Part shown: piece after piece, positions 45,198-54,680 of the stretch
How positions within the stretch are numbered: the first letter of the stretch is position 1
Layout of the letters: every line of letters starts with the position of its first letter
Source: Acidobacteriota bacterium
GTDB lineage: Bacteria > Acidobacteriota > Thermoanaerobaculia > Gp7-AA8 > JAHWKK01
NCBI GenBank assembly: GCA_019347945.1
Contig: JAHWKK010000002.1
Span: 1 to 64,000, forward strand
Length of the DNA stretch: 64,000 bases
Reading direction: 5' to 3'
Position numbers and translations under genes: made by a program
Notes under the pieces: model-generated
Database searches by the model: none
The model's input: the letters and a program-made list of their open reading frames with translations, nothing else
What the model was told of the DNA's origin: nothing

Positions 45198-46856
45198 TCA
45201 CCGACGCCGCACACCCCGGCGTCTCGGTTCTGGCGCGAATTCGAAGTCGCCGGCCAGTACGAGCGCGGCCGACTGAGACCCACCGACCGCGATTCGTTCA
45301 GCCGACACCGTAATCAGATACGTAGTGTCCACGTCCGGCGTGAGGGTCACGACCTCGATGTTGTTCAGGCGATCGGGATGGCCAGGGTGAAGACTCTCGT
45401 TGCCATGGTGGACGCCACCACCGTTTGCGGCAGCCAGAAGATCGAGATCGTTGACCAGCTTCGGCGTCGTCGCGTCCCTACTGTTCGCGCCGGGAGGATC
45501 GGTCCAGGCCAGAACCGCCCGCGCTCTCCCGCCGGCTACGACTCTGATCCGCACTCGATGGCTGCCACCTTCCGCAAGCTCGAGGTTCGATTCGTCCAGA
45601 ACGTGGAGCGACGGTGGGCCCTCGCCCAGAGGCAGCGCATCGGCCAGAACGGGGTAGCCCCAACCCTGGCGGTAGGAAGGTACCGGCTCGGCAGGAACCG
45701 GGACCGGGTTGCCATCCTGATACGGAACTGCCCGCGCCGAGGCGACGAGAATCGCCCGGACGAGCGCGGCGCTCGGCGTGCGGGCCGAGCCCGGATCCGG
45801 CGTTCCTGTCGGGTAGAAGCCCCGCTCGAAGTACTCACGAATCAGAGCCACGACGCCGGCAATCGTCGGTGAAGCCCAGGAGGTGCCCCCCTGATAGCTG
45901 TGATCGCAGTTGAATGTCGTGACGTCGAAATCCGTATCGCCGGCGAGGGTCAGCGATGGTCCGACGATCTCCGGTTTGATTCTTCCGTCCCGGGTCGGGC
46001 CGTAACCGCTGTATCCGGTGACGACAGCCAGACCGTATTGCCATTCGAACCCGCCCACCTGAATCGTATTCTTCGCCGAACCCGGACTCGAGATCGATGA
46101 AGGGCCCAGCGAGCCCGCGTTGCCTGTGTTGAAAACAACGACCATGTCGCGGTGGCGATGGACGAAATCGTCGATCTCCGAGGCGCCCGGTGTGTAGTTC
46201 CCGGTCGGCGGAACGGCGGTCGGCGGGACACCCTGACGGTTTCCCCATGAGTTCGAATGGATTCGCGCTCCCTGGTCCCAGGCCTGCCGGAGAACGTCGC
46301 GCAGATCCCGCAGCGGACATCGGAGTCCCGGCCGCTGGCTGCAGTCGTCGCCACCGATGAACCCGGCGTCCTGAATGACGAGTTTTGCCCCCGGCGCGAT
46401 GGCATCTCCGAAATCGTGCAGCAGAGGGGTCAGCCTGTCCCCGGCGGCCGAGGCCGCGGCGTGAGTTCCGTGCCCCTGATTGTCCCAGTCGAATGGGTCT
46501 CCGGGCTCCTCACATCCGAATTGACCCGGATACTCGTCGCACGAGTAGAGGAAGTCGTAAGCGATGACTTTTCTGCGGGACGGGTCGACGTTGGTGCTCT
46601 CGAGCTCTCCGGTCGCGGCCACGGTATTGATCGGAGGCACTCCGTCCTCGAGGCCGGAGAAATAGCAACTGTCCCAGTCGAGGCCGGTATCGAGAATCGC
46701 GATCACCTGGCCGAGTCCGTAGATGCCGGCGTCGGTGAAAATTCGCGGGCCTTCCGGATCGCCGGACTGATGCGCTCGAGTCGAAACGTCGTTCCCCGCG
46801 ACTGACACCGCGATGGATGAGGCCAGAAAAAGCTGAATGAGCGGCAACTTCATCAC
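45198..46856 (-). CDS. Secreted S8 serine protease with C-terminal beta domain
   Basis: This 552-residue protein has a signal peptide (residues 1-20) and only about 20 residues before the protease domain, so no I9 propeptide. Catalytic residues are Asp in VIAILDTGLDWDS, His in GHGTHAAASAAG, and Ser in GGTSWASPTIAGVV, with the oxyanion Asn in VFNTGNAGSLG. A large insert with Cys-rich CSQRPGLRCPLRDL follows the His. The C-terminal ~140 residues form a proprotein-convertase-like beta sandwich (ARAVLAWTDPPGANSRDATT then KLVNDLDL), as in KP-43 type subtilases. It is intact, unlike the protease at 7.3 kb. Confidence 0.9.
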   Translation of the reverse strand: MMKLPLIQLFLASSIAVSVAGNDVSTRAHQSGDPEGPRIFTDAGIYGLGQVIAILDTGLDWDSCYFSGLEDGVPPINTVAATGELESTNVDPSRRKVIAYDFLYSCDEYPGQFGCEEPGDPFDWDNQGHGTHAAASAAGDRLTPLLHDFGDAIAPGAKLVIQDAGFIGGDDCSQRPGLRCPLRDLRDVLRQAWDQGARIHSNSWGNRQGVPPTAVPPTGNYTPGASEIDDFVHRHRDMVVVFNTGNAGSLGPSSISSPGSAKNTIQVGGFEWQYGLAVVTGYSGYGPTRDGRIKPEIVGPSLTLAGDTDFDVTTFNCDHSYQGGTSWASPTIAGVVALIREYFERGFYPTGTPDPGSARTPSAALVRAILVASARAVPYQDGNPVPVPAEPVPSYRQGWGYPVLADALPLGEGPPSLHVLDESNLELAEGGSHRVRIRVVAGGRARAVLAWTDPPGANSRDATTPKLVNDLDLLAAANGGGVHHGNESLHPGHPDRLNNIEVVTLTPDVDTTYLITVSAERIAVGGSQSAALVLAGDFEFAPEPRRRGVRRR

Positions 46857-47004
46857 CCGGGATTCAGCAAGTCGGGCGCCATCGTGTAGGGATGTAGGGG
46901 ATTAGCGCAGTTACTCGATCGCAAGACCCTGACGTGAAGCATGTAGGAATCGATGGAGGTTCGAGGCGCTCGGCGAAATGGTCTCGCGCAATTCCAATAC
47001 CTGG
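46857..47004. other. Non-coding start of a 605-bp repetitive gap
   Basis: Upstream of the protease gene, containing its probable promoter. The G-rich phrase GTGTAGGGATGTAGGGGATTAG near 46883-46904 may be a decayed heptamer array. No gene is seen. Confidence 0.4.
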
Positions 47005-47132
47005 CATCCTGAGCCCGGCGAAGCGCGGGCGAAGGATCTGGGCGCGGGCTCGTGAGTCAACCGCAGGTGCTCGTCGCGTTGATTCACGAGCCTTCCCCCG
47101 GATCCTTCACCGTCCTTCGGCGGCTCCTAATG
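47005..47132. repeat. Dispersed palindromic repeat, third copy
   Basis: It runs from CATCCTGAGCCCGGCGAAGC and GCGAAGGATCTGGGCGCGGG to GATCCTTCACCGTCCTTCGG and CGGCTCCTAATG, with inner inverted arms GGCTCGTGAGTCAA / TTGATTCACGAGCC. The right tip is altered relative to 23296-23435. A further isolated right end with GCTCAGGATGACGAG is at 47334-47377, so two elements may have been inserted here. Confidence 0.75.
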
Positions 47133-47377
47133 AAACGACCACGAAATTGCGTGGACTTCGACCTTTTGCAGCGCTTCGCTTGGCCTGATGTCCCACCCTG
47201 CAGGGTCCCTTCGGTTTCCCCCACCCATCACCCCTCAGGGCAGGCTCCTCGCTTGCCCACCCGACCGCCCGCTCGGGACGACGTCGGTTTGAGTATGGGG
47301 TGCGGAGTTTTGCGGGCTCCGGTTTTCATTCCCGCTTCACCGGCGCAACGCGCCGGTCACTTGCTCAGGATGACGAG
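47133..47377. other. Non-coding repetitive spacer with extra repeat end
   Basis: No gene is visible. Two pyrimidine-rich hairpin-like stretches (GGGCAGGCTCCTCGCTTGCC near 47238-47257 and CCGGCGCAACGCGCCGG at 47340-47356) lead into a repeat terminus GCTCAGGATGACGAG. The stretch looks like accumulated small element ends. Confidence 0.45.
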
Positions 47378-47458
47378 TGTTTCACTCTTTCACTCTTCAC
47401 CCTTCACCCTTCACTCTTCACCCTTCACTCTTCCCTGATCCCTGATCCCTGATCCCTG
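47378..47458. repeat. Heptamer arrays (TTCACCC then ATCCCTG units)
   Basis: About six CTTCACC/CTTCACT heptamers pass directly into three ATCCCTG heptamers in the same register. The array ends 3 bp from the stop codon of the VWA gene, on whose strand it is purine-rich. ATCCCTG is the inverse of the unit at 11803-11835. Confidence 0.8.
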
Positions 47459-47461
47459 CTT

Positions 47462-48562
47462 CTAATGAACGAACCGCCTTCGGTTTCGGATGTAGTCAGC
47501 CAGAATGTACTCGCCGAGCCGGTCAGGCGAGGAGTAGAACGCGCGACCTCTGTTGATCTTCGAGAGTTTCTCGACAAAGTCGACGAGCATCGGATCGGTG
47601 GCGAGCATGAAGGTGGTGATCGGGATTTTGGCCCGCCTGCACTTGTCTGCTTCCTCCAGGGTCCGGTTGACGATTTTCAGATCAAGGCCGAACGAGTTCG
47701 TATAGAGCATCTTCCCCTCCCACAAGGCGGAAGGCTTACCGTCGGTGATCATGAAGATCTGTTTGTTCGCGTGGCGCCGGCGACGGAGAATCGTCTGCGC
47801 GAGCTCGAGACCGGCCTTCGTATTGGTATGGAACGGGCCGACTTCCACATACGGGATCTCGGAGAGAGGGATCTCTTTGGCGTCGTCCCCGAAGGTCAGA
47901 ACGTCGACCGCGTCGCGGGGATACTTCGTAATGATCAGCTCGGCCAGAGCGAGAGCGACCTTCTTCGCAGGTGTGATCCGGTCCTCGCCGTACAGCACCA
48001 TCGAATGCGAGAGATCGATCATGATCACGGTGGCACAGTTCGATCCATGCTCGGTCTCGAAGACCTCGAGATCGTCCTCCCGGATCCGGATCTCGTCACC
48101 GCCTTCGGCGAAGCTCGACCGGATCGCATTCTGTAGAGTTCGTACCCCGTCGATCGTCCCCGGATCATCGCCGAAACGCCATGCCCGGCTCTCGGTCAGT
48201 CGCTCGGTGCCCTGACCTGCGCTGGGAGTCGCGTGATCACCCTTCATCGATCGATGGAGTCCACGGAACACTTCGTCGAGAGCATCGCGGCGGATCTGCC
48301 GTTCGCCGGCCCCTCCGAGTCGGACTCCGCCGCTCGCCGTCGGTTCGAGCAGACCCTCCTCCATCAGTCTCGCGAAGAAGGCCTCCAGGTCGACATCTTC
48401 GGAGATGAATCCTCGCTGCTGAAGCGCCCGGATCCATTCCATCGCCTCTTCGGGATCTCCTCCGGACTGGAGAAGCAGCTCATTGAAAAGACGCCGCAGC
48501 GCCTGCTCATCGAGGATCTGCTGAATCCACGACGGATCGAAAAATGTATAAACGTGCCTCAT
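47462..48562 (-). CDS. VWA-domain protein
   Basis: This 366-residue cytoplasmic protein starts at MRHVYTFFDPSWIQQILDEQ (48562); the upstream-extended frame looks non-coding. The C-terminal half is a von Willebrand A domain with a complete MIDAS (MIDLSHSM as DxSxS, Thr in HTNTKAGLEL, and FMITDGKPS). The middle resembles the CoxE/BatA-type or ChlD-like adaptors that work with MoxR ATPases. A MoxR-type gene lies 1.7 kb upstream on the same strand, so they probably form an ATPase-VWA pair acting on a client protein. A heptamer array follows its stop. Confidence 0.85.
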   Translation of the reverse strand: MRHVYTFFDPSWIQQILDEQALRRLFNELLLQSGGDPEEAMEWIRALQQRGFISEDVDLEAFFARLMEEGLLEPTASGGVRLGGAGERQIRRDALDEVFRGLHRSMKGDHATPSAGQGTERLTESRAWRFGDDPGTIDGVRTLQNAIRSSFAEGGDEIRIREDDLEVFETEHGSNCATVIMIDLSHSMVLYGEDRITPAKKVALALAELIITKYPRDAVDVLTFGDDAKEIPLSEIPYVEVGPFHTNTKAGLELAQTILRRRRHANKQIFMITDGKPSALWEGKMLYTNSFGLDLKIVNRTLEEADKCRRAKIPITTFMLATDPMLVDFVEKLSKINRGRAFYSSPDRLGEYILADYIRNRRRFVH

Positions 48563-48673
48563 GTTCAATGGCGCGAACGCTCGGGGCCGCGCTCTGGCCG
48601 TGGTTGAGCGGCCGTCAGCGCTGCGGACCATCGAGATGCGCGCGCGCACCAGAATACAACGAGAGCGCGCGTC

Positions 48674-49627
48674 TCAAGCCGACGCGCACTCGGGAAAGGA
48701 GAAGACCTTCCCGAGATCGACGTCGGACTCGACTCGGTTGCGACCCATGTCTTTCGCCCGATAGAGCGCTCGATCCGCTCGTAACAGCAAATCGCTGATG
48801 GAACGGAAGTCGAAGCTCATCGCCGAGGCGACACCGAAACTCGCGCTGACGTGAGTCATCCGTTCTCCCGTCCAAACCGGCTCACTCGCAACGATCCGAC
48901 GGATCCGCTCCGCAATTGTCGAGGCTTCGGTGTGATCGGTTCCGGGAAGGACGATCAGAAACTCCTCTCCACCGAATCGCCCGACTTCGTCGTTTTTGCG
49001 GATGGCCTCGGTCATTCTCGTAGCGAGCACACGCAGTACCTGGTCACCAGCCTGATGACCGAACTCGTCGTTGACCCTCTTGAAGTGATCGACGTCACTG
49101 AGAATCACGGAGAACGGCCGCGAACGGTACGCATTTTCGGCGGCGAGCGACTCGAGGCGCTGCTGAATTCCTCGGCGGTTCAAGACGCCTGTCAGAGCAT
49201 CTCTGACCGACAGATCCCACAGTTTCGATCGTGCTTCGGCAAGTGCCTGATGCAGGCGAGCGTGACGCTGCCCGACCAGAATTCGAGATTCCAGTTCCTC
49301 CCGCATGAACGGCTTCGACACATAATCATCGGCTCCACTTTCGAGACCCTGTTTCAGATCCTCGATCGCATCGCATCCGGTCAGCAGAATCAGATACGTG
49401 TACGGTACGTCTTGACTCCGGCTCCTGAGCCGCCGACACACCTCGGGTCCCGTCAGCTGCGGCATCATCCAGTCCAGGATCGCGAGTTGCGGAGGATCGT
49501 CTCCCTCGAGAATCCGGCAAGCCTCTTCTCCGTCTACCACCTCCACCACATCGAAACCTTTGGCGGCCAGAATCTGGCGCAGGGCAAACCGATAGCTTCT
49601 GCTGTCATCCGCAATCAATACCTTCAT
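48674..49627 (-). CDS. Response regulator with GGDEF domain (PleD-like diguanylate cyclase)
   Basis: Residues 1-120 form a receiver domain with the acidic pocket (VLIADDSRSYR), the phospho-Asp in LAILDWMMPQLTG, and Lys in DDYVSKPF. From about 150 a GGDEF domain follows, with SVRDALTGVLNRRGIQQRLE and the active GGEEF. An RxxD inhibitory site (RKND) precedes GGEEF by five residues, so product inhibition by cyclic di-GMP is expected. No cognate kinase is nearby. It sits between the VWA gene and the ribbon-helix-helix/TPR gene. Confidence 0.92.
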   Translation of the reverse strand: MKVLIADDSRSYRFALRQILAAKGFDVVEVVDGEEACRILEGDDPPQLAILDWMMPQLTGPEVCRRLRSRSQDVPYTYLILLTGCDAIEDLKQGLESGADDYVSKPFMREELESRILVGQRHARLHQALAEARSKLWDLSVRDALTGVLNRRGIQQRLESLAAENAYRSRPFSVILSDVDHFKRVNDEFGHQAGDQVLRVLATRMTEAIRKNDEVGRFGGEEFLIVLPGTDHTEASTIAERIRRIVASEPVWTGERMTHVSASFGVASAMSFDFRSISDLLLRADRALYRAKDMGRNRVESDVDLGKVFSFPECASA

Positions 49628-49817
49628 CGCATTCCCTCCGACTCACTCTGAGCCCGGCGGTTGGGAACAGCAAGCGAGATGACACGATCACTGGTTACGG
49701 CAAGTGCCTGATTCGAAACCGGCTAGATCGATTCCAGATGCCGGGCAGCCGGTCTGGATTGTGGACACCTGTTCAGATTCAGCACGGTCGGGGGGCTGGA
49801 TTGGATCCGCGCGGTCT

Positions 49818-50249
49818 TCACACCTTCGCGGTTGCCTTCCGAACTTTCGCGATCCAGCGGTTGATGGCTGGGTTATTGGGGAGCCGCTCCTTCGCCGCGT
49901 CAAGCACCGCGCTCGCCTCCTCGTAGCGATCGAGGACCAGGAGTATCTGCACCTTCAGCTCGACGAAGCTCTGGTACAGCTTCATGTCTCCGGTTCGGTC
50001 GGCCTCGGCGAGTGTCAGGGCCCGATCCGCAAACTTCAGAGCGATCTCCGGTTTCGAATCGTTCAGAGCGTCGGCGGCAAAGTGATGGAGCATCATCGGC
50101 GAATCCCCGAGGTAGGTTTTCGCTCCGACAAACTGGTCGAGCGCCTCGATGATCAGGTTCTCTTCGCTCTTGTACCACCCCTCGCGGACGACGCGCTTTA
50201 CCTGACGTTCGAGCTCGTAAGGCAATTCAATCGTGATCGTTCCCATCAT
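49818..50249 (-). CDS. Ribbon-helix-helix-like plus TPR protein (143 aa)
   Basis: The N-terminus (MGTITIELPYELERQVKRVV) has the beta-strand-helix pattern of CopG/ParD-type DNA-binding proteins, followed by about 90 residues of helical repeats (PEIALKFADRALTLAEADR, YEEASAVLDAAKERLPNNP) like TPR. The start overlaps the stop of the MoxR-type gene, so both are translated together. It may regulate the operon or act as an adaptor between the ATPase and VWA protein. Confidence 0.7.
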   Translation of the reverse strand: MMGTITIELPYELERQVKRVVREGWYKSEENLIIEALDQFVGAKTYLGDSPMMLHHFAADALNDSKPEIALKFADRALTLAEADRTGDMKLYQSFVELKVQILLVLDRYEEASAVLDAAKERLPNNPAINRWIAKVRKATAKV

Positions 50250-51715
50250 TTCACCGTTCTGAGTACATTGAATCGTACCGCTTCGCTGAAGGTTATCGTC
50301 GAATCACGATCTTCCCGCGCGAGGAGCAGAGCCTGATGAAGACCCTCGAGAACGAGCTCTTTCGAAAAGAGGAGATCCTGATCGTTCTCAGCGATCCGGC
50401 GGGCGACGTCCTCGAGTCCCGGAACGCGGCTCAAGGCCTTCTCGTGTTCCCGGTTCGGTGTTTCGTCCGAGAGCTCGACGGTATTCCCCTCGGCGAACCA
50501 TGCGACGATCGGCTCGAAGATTTCCGGATCGAGTACCGATTCGGACGACCGGTTGGCCGGCGAGAGCAATTTTCCGCCGAGCTTTCTCTCGAGGAGATTG
50601 CGCACGGCAGTTCCGATGATGTTGCGCGCGACGATCTCGGGACCCTGCTGTTCTCCCTCGTACACCAGCTCGATCTTTCCGGTGATCGCCGGAATCAGCA
50701 TGATGAAGTCCGAGACTCTCGGCATTGCCACCGAGTCGCCGGTGGTGGCCAGGCGGCGCTCGAGGTTGGATGTCAGAAGCTCCGCGGCGGAGATCGGCAA
50801 CCTCGCACTGACGCCGGAGGTCTGATCGACCAGGTCGCTCGCGCGCGCGACGAACGCGATCTCTTCGATCAAATTGCGCGTCTCCTCGGGGAGGTCGACG
50901 CCGTTGTCGCGGTCGAGCCATGCCTCCTGATCCGTGATTCTCCGTGCCGTCTCGACGTCCCGCGGATAGTGCGTGATGATCTGAGAATCGATCCGGTCCT
51001 TGAGCGGCGTGATGATGCTCCCGCGACTCGTGTAGTCCTCCGGATTCGCGGTGAAGACCATGACGATGTCGAGTGGAATCCGGAGAGGAAAGCCGCGAAT
51101 CTGGAGATCCTGTTCCTCGAGAATGTTGAGCAGCGATACCTGGATCCGGGGAGCGAGGTCCGGAATTTCGTTGATCGCGAAGATCCCGCGGTTGGTTCGA
51201 GGAATGATTCCGTAGTGAATGACTTCCTCATCGGAGTAGTCGAGTCGCAGGTTGGCCGCCTTGATCGGATCGATGTCGCCGATCAGATCGGCCACCGTCA
51301 CGTCCGGCGTCGCGAGCTTCTCACGATACCGGTGCTCCCGCGGTAGCCAGGAGACGGGCAGGTCGTCTCCCTTCGAGTCGAGCAGACGCCGGCAGTATTT
51401 GCAGAACGGTGCGAAGGGGGAGTCGTTGACCGGACATCCGGCCACGACCGGAATCTCGGGATCGAGGAGATCGACGAGCGAACGAAGCAACCGCGTCTTC
51501 GCCTGACCTCTCAGACCGAGAAGGATGATGTCGTGGCGCGCAAGGACCGCGTTCTCGATGGCCGGAAGCACGGTCCGGTCGAATCCGTGAATTCCACGAA
51601 ATCTCTTCGTGCCGTTCCGCATCGAAGCGAGCAGGTTGCTCCGCATCTCCTCGCGCACGGATCGATCGGACCATCCGCTCTCACGAAGCTCCCGTAATGT
51701 CGTAGCTTCGTTCAC
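50246..51715 (-). CDS. MoxR/magnesium-chelatase-I-like AAA+ ATPase
   Basis: This 489-residue protein has a modified P-loop (LLGLRGQAKTRLLRSL), Walker B within NRGIFAINEIPDL, and sensor-1 in DIVMVFTANPEDYTSRGSII, typical of the MoxR/ChlI branch. A Cys-rich insert (FAPFCKYCRRL near residue 100) is unusual for this group and may bind metal. These ATPases remodel clients with VWA-domain adaptors, and one is encoded 1.7 kb downstream. The start overlaps pth by 4 bp and the end overlaps the next gene by 4 bp. Confidence 0.85.
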   Translation of the reverse strand: MNEATTLRELRESGWSDRSVREEMRSNLLASMRNGTKRFRGIHGFDRTVLPAIENAVLARHDIILLGLRGQAKTRLLRSLVDLLDPEIPVVAGCPVNDSPFAPFCKYCRRLLDSKGDDLPVSWLPREHRYREKLATPDVTVADLIGDIDPIKAANLRLDYSDEEVIHYGIIPRTNRGIFAINEIPDLAPRIQVSLLNILEEQDLQIRGFPLRIPLDIVMVFTANPEDYTSRGSIITPLKDRIDSQIITHYPRDVETARRITDQEAWLDRDNGVDLPEETRNLIEEIAFVARASDLVDQTSGVSARLPISAAELLTSNLERRLATTGDSVAMPRVSDFIMLIPAITGKIELVYEGEQQGPEIVARNIIGTAVRNLLERKLGGKLLSPANRSSESVLDPEIFEPIVAWFAEGNTVELSDETPNREHEKALSRVPGLEDVARRIAENDQDLLFSKELVLEGLHQALLLAREDRDSTITFSEAVRFNVLRTVK

Positions 51716-52308
51716 GCGACCGTCTCTCCCTTTTCCTGATTCCGGTTGAACTGGTTCATCGCCCGCGTCAGATCTCCTCGGGCGCAGAGCAGCAGCGCGT
51801 CGGTCGCGCGCTCGATCGTTTCCCGGATGATCTGATGTTCTCCCTTCTCGAAGTCGTCCAGCACATAGTCGGCGAGATCGGAACCCTCGGTGTAACTCTC
51901 CCCTCGTACACCGATTCTGAGCCGCGGGAACGCCTCGGTTCCCAGACTCTCTGCGATCGACCGCATTCCATTGTGCGTCCCCGCCGATCCGTCCCTTCGA
52001 ATGCGCAGCGTTCCGAGCGGAAGATCGACGTCATCGTAGACGACGATCATATCGCCCAGGTCGCCTTCGAGATACTTCCTGACCAATCCGAGCACTGCTT
52101 CCCCGGACAGATTCATGAATGTGAGCGGCTTCGCAAGGACGATTTTTCCGCCGGCGACGCGGCAGGACCGGGTCAGGGCCTGCTTCTCGTGCACGTCCTC
52201 CGCGCAACGGAATCTGGCCGCCATCCGATCGATGACGCGAAATCCGACATTGTGTCTGGATCCTTCGTATTTCGCTCCCGGATTCCCGAGTCCGACGATC
52301 AATTTCAT
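51712..52308 (-). CDS. pth: Peptidyl-tRNA hydrolase
   Basis: This 198-residue enzyme recycles peptidyl-tRNA. The start MKLIVGLGNPGAKYEGSRHN at 52308 has GAGAGGAA upstream; it contains the catalytic His and neighbouring Asn. Other family motifs are LAKPLTFMNLSGEAVLGLVR, VVYDDVDLPLGTLRIRRDG and GTHNGMRSI. It overlaps the MoxR-type gene and is not beside rplY as in many genomes. Confidence 0.95.
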   Translation of the reverse strand: MKLIVGLGNPGAKYEGSRHNVGFRVIDRMAARFRCAEDVHEKQALTRSCRVAGGKIVLAKPLTFMNLSGEAVLGLVRKYLEGDLGDMIVVYDDVDLPLGTLRIRRDGSAGTHNGMRSIAESLGTEAFPRLRIGVRGESYTEGSDLADYVLDDFEKGEHQIIRETIERATDALLLCARGDLTRAMNQFNRNQEKGETVA

Positions 52309-52351
52309 TGTTCCTCTCCGGCCGCGAGTGTACAGTAATCGCCACTGATTC

Positions 52352-53554
52352 ATGGCGCCCGAAACACCTCAAAAAGTTCTCCTCATCGACGATGACAAGA
52401 ACGACCTCGTTCTGATGAGACGACTCCTCGAATCGAACGGCTACCAGGTCGAGACGGCTTCCTCCGGGGACGAGGGGCTGAAGCTCATCTCGGCGGATCC
52501 CCCGAGCTGCGTGATGGTGGATTACCGGATGCCGGGAATGACAGGGTACGAGGTAGCCAGGAAGATCAAAGACGACGACGGGACTCACAACATCCCGGTT
52601 CTCATTCTGACCGGCGCGAGCTCCTCCGAGGTGCACGTCGAAGGACTCGATTCCGGTGCAGACGACTTCGTGACGAAGGGCGCGGACGTCGCGATCATCC
52701 TCGCCCGAATCCGTGCACTCCTCCGAATCAAAGCGTACCAGGACAAGATCGTTCAGCAGTCGTCCGAGCTCAGACTTCTCTACGAAGAGGTCAAACAGAA
52801 ATCCGACAAGATCATGGCATTGAACGAGCGGCTGAGCCGGGATCTTCAGTTCGCCCGCCGGGTTCAGGAATCCCTTCTCCCCCCGCGCATGCTCACCGCC
52901 CCCGGAGTCGAGGTCCGGGCGTCGTACCAGCCCACCGAAACGCTTTCGGGAGACTTCTTCGACTATTTCACGGTACGCGACTCGTTTCTGATATTCATCG
53001 CAGACGTCTCCGGTCACGGAACTCCCGCAGCGATTCTGACTTCCCTGCTGAAGAGCTACATTCGCACCGAAGCCGACAATCTCAACGCTCTTTCCGACTT
53101 CATGGCGGAGCTCAACGATTTCCTCGTCACGGCCAGCCTGCCATCCCAGTACGCGACCGCGTTGCTGCTCCGGTACGATCGTGAAGCCGCGACCCTCGAG
53201 TTCAGCAATGCAGCCCATCCGGCATTCGTGCTTTACCGACGCGCTGCGGGAAAGATCGAGGTTCACGAGCAACCCGGCCATCTCCTCGGGGCGCTTCCAT
53301 CGTCGACCTACGAGGATTTTTCTCTGTCGATTGGTGCGGGCGATCTCTTCTTCGGTTACAGCGATGGGCTCACCGACAGACTGAACGACGCCAACGAGTT
53401 TTATTCGATCGATCGGATCGGGAAAATCCTCGCTGATTCGAGCGATCAGGACATGTCGAGTCTGTACGACCGAATCCTGGAAGACGTCGGCTCGTTCGCG
53501 CAAACCGAGGAGCTGGAGGACGACACCGCTTTCGTCCTGGCCCGTTTTTCCTGA
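52352..53554 (+). CDS. Response regulator with SpoIIE/RsbU-type PP2C phosphatase
   Basis: Residues 1-125 form a receiver domain (KVLLIDDDKNDLVLMRRLLE, phospho-Asp in CVMVDYRMPGMTG). A conserved Lys follows, shifted to VTKGADVAI. A coiled-coil linker of about 40 residues leads to a PP2C-like phosphatase (LSGDFFDYFTVRDSFLIFIA then DVSGHGTPAA), whose Asp residues bind manganese. Such proteins dephosphorylate anti-anti-sigma factors in partner-switch stress regulation. No partner genes lie nearby. It is divergent from pth, with only 43 bp between starts. Confidence 0.92.
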   Translation: MAPETPQKVLLIDDDKNDLVLMRRLLESNGYQVETASSGDEGLKLISADPPSCVMVDYRMPGMTGYEVARKIKDDDGTHNIPVLILTGASSSEVHVEGLDSGADDFVTKGADVAIILARIRALLRIKAYQDKIVQQSSELRLLYEEVKQKSDKIMALNERLSRDLQFARRVQESLLPPRMLTAPGVEVRASYQPTETLSGDFFDYFTVRDSFLIFIADVSGHGTPAAILTSLLKSYIRTEADNLNALSDFMAELNDFLVTASLPSQYATALLLRYDREAATLEFSNAAHPAFVLYRRAAGKIEVHEQPGHLLGALPSSTYEDFSLSIGAGDLFFGYSDGLTDRLNDANEFYSIDRIGKILADSSDQDMSSLYDRILEDVGSFAQTEELEDDTAFVLARFS

Positions 53555-53557
53555 GAT

Positions 53558-54640
53558 TCAGGAGACTCGCGCCAGCAGAGCCTCCGCCTGAGGGCGCTTC
53601 GCATACTTGACCTCCGACCGGACGATCCGGTCGAGGCACTCCCTCGCGTCCTTCTTCTCGTTCTTTTTCAGCAGCGCTTTCGCAAGCCAGAAGTAGGTGT
53701 CGAGCAGATACTCGTTCTCGTTCCCCGCCTGGTTCTCGACGGCGCTTCTGAAACGGGAGGACGCCGCGTCCCACTCTTCGCTGGCGAAGTAAATTTTGCC
53801 GAGCTGGGCGTTCGCATCGAAAAAGTCGTACGAGGCGGTCTCGACGTGCTCGAGCACTTTTTCGTAGTACTCCTTCGCTCTCGCATAGTCCTTCCGATCG
53901 AAGTAGATCGCTCCGCAGAACAGCAGCGCATTCCGGTGAAAGTACTCGTTGTAGTGCGGCTCGTCCTCATGGAACTCCCTGAGGGAGCTCTCGAACAGAT
54001 CGAGGGCATCTTTGGCGTTTCCAAGCGCGTAGCTGTTGAGGGCCTTGAGCGCGAGGGCCTGGGCAGTAACGTTCGAGTGGGAGGAGTACTCCATGGAGCG
54101 TTCGTGCAGTTCCCTGGCACCCTCGAAATCGGAGTCCTCGTGGGAGAGGTGGCCGAGAATCACGAAGGATTTGTACTTGACGTCGCTCGATTCGTCCGAT
54201 TCTTCCGACTCGCACACACTCTCGAAGTGTGCTCGCGCCTTTGCCCTGTCTCCCGCAAACATCGAAAGGACACCCCGGTAATAGAGAGTTTCCAGCCGGC
54301 TCGGGCGTCCCTTTCCGAGCGACGAGATCTCACCGAGGAGGGATCCGATTCTGACGGCCAGTTCCTTGTGATCGCGAGACGGGTCGACGACGAGGTTGTG
54401 GAGGTGAATCAGCTCGACTTCGAGTGTTCGCACGATCTCGACCAGAATGTCGAGACGTGTAGAATCATCGATATCCCCCTGAAAAGCGGAGACGAGCTCG
54501 CGACGCAGGCCCGAGAGCTCCGCCGAGTACTCTTCAATTTGTCGATCGCTGAGATTTCCGTGATGCCCTTCGAGCCTGGTTTCGACATCTTCACGGCGTC
54601 TGGCGAGATTTTCCAAGGGCACCCCCGCACGTTGCTCCAT
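53558..54640 (-). CDS. TPR-repeat protein (360 aa)
   Basis: This soluble protein begins with a helical region, then shows repeated helix pairs from about residue 100 to the end (YYRGVLSMFAGDRAKARAHF, HYNEYFHRNALLFCGAIYFD, NEYLLDTYFWLAKALLKKNE), typical of tetratricopeptide scaffolds. No enzymatic motif is present. It ends 4 bp from the convergent phosphatase-regulator gene. Its partner is unknown. Confidence 0.8.
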   Translation of the reverse strand: MEQRAGVPLENLARRREDVETRLEGHHGNLSDRQIEEYSAELSGLRRELVSAFQGDIDDSTRLDILVEIVRTLEVELIHLHNLVVDPSRDHKELAVRIGSLLGEISSLGKGRPSRLETLYYRGVLSMFAGDRAKARAHFESVCESEESDESSDVKYKSFVILGHLSHEDSDFEGARELHERSMEYSSHSNVTAQALALKALNSYALGNAKDALDLFESSLREFHEDEPHYNEYFHRNALLFCGAIYFDRKDYARAKEYYEKVLEHVETASYDFFDANAQLGKIYFASEEWDAASSRFRSAVENQAGNENEYLLDTYFWLAKALLKKNEKKDARECLDRIVRSEVKYAKRPQAEALLARVS

Positions 54641-54680
54641 CGACCCCTCCCCACTCTAATGGTTCAATAACTATATCAGG

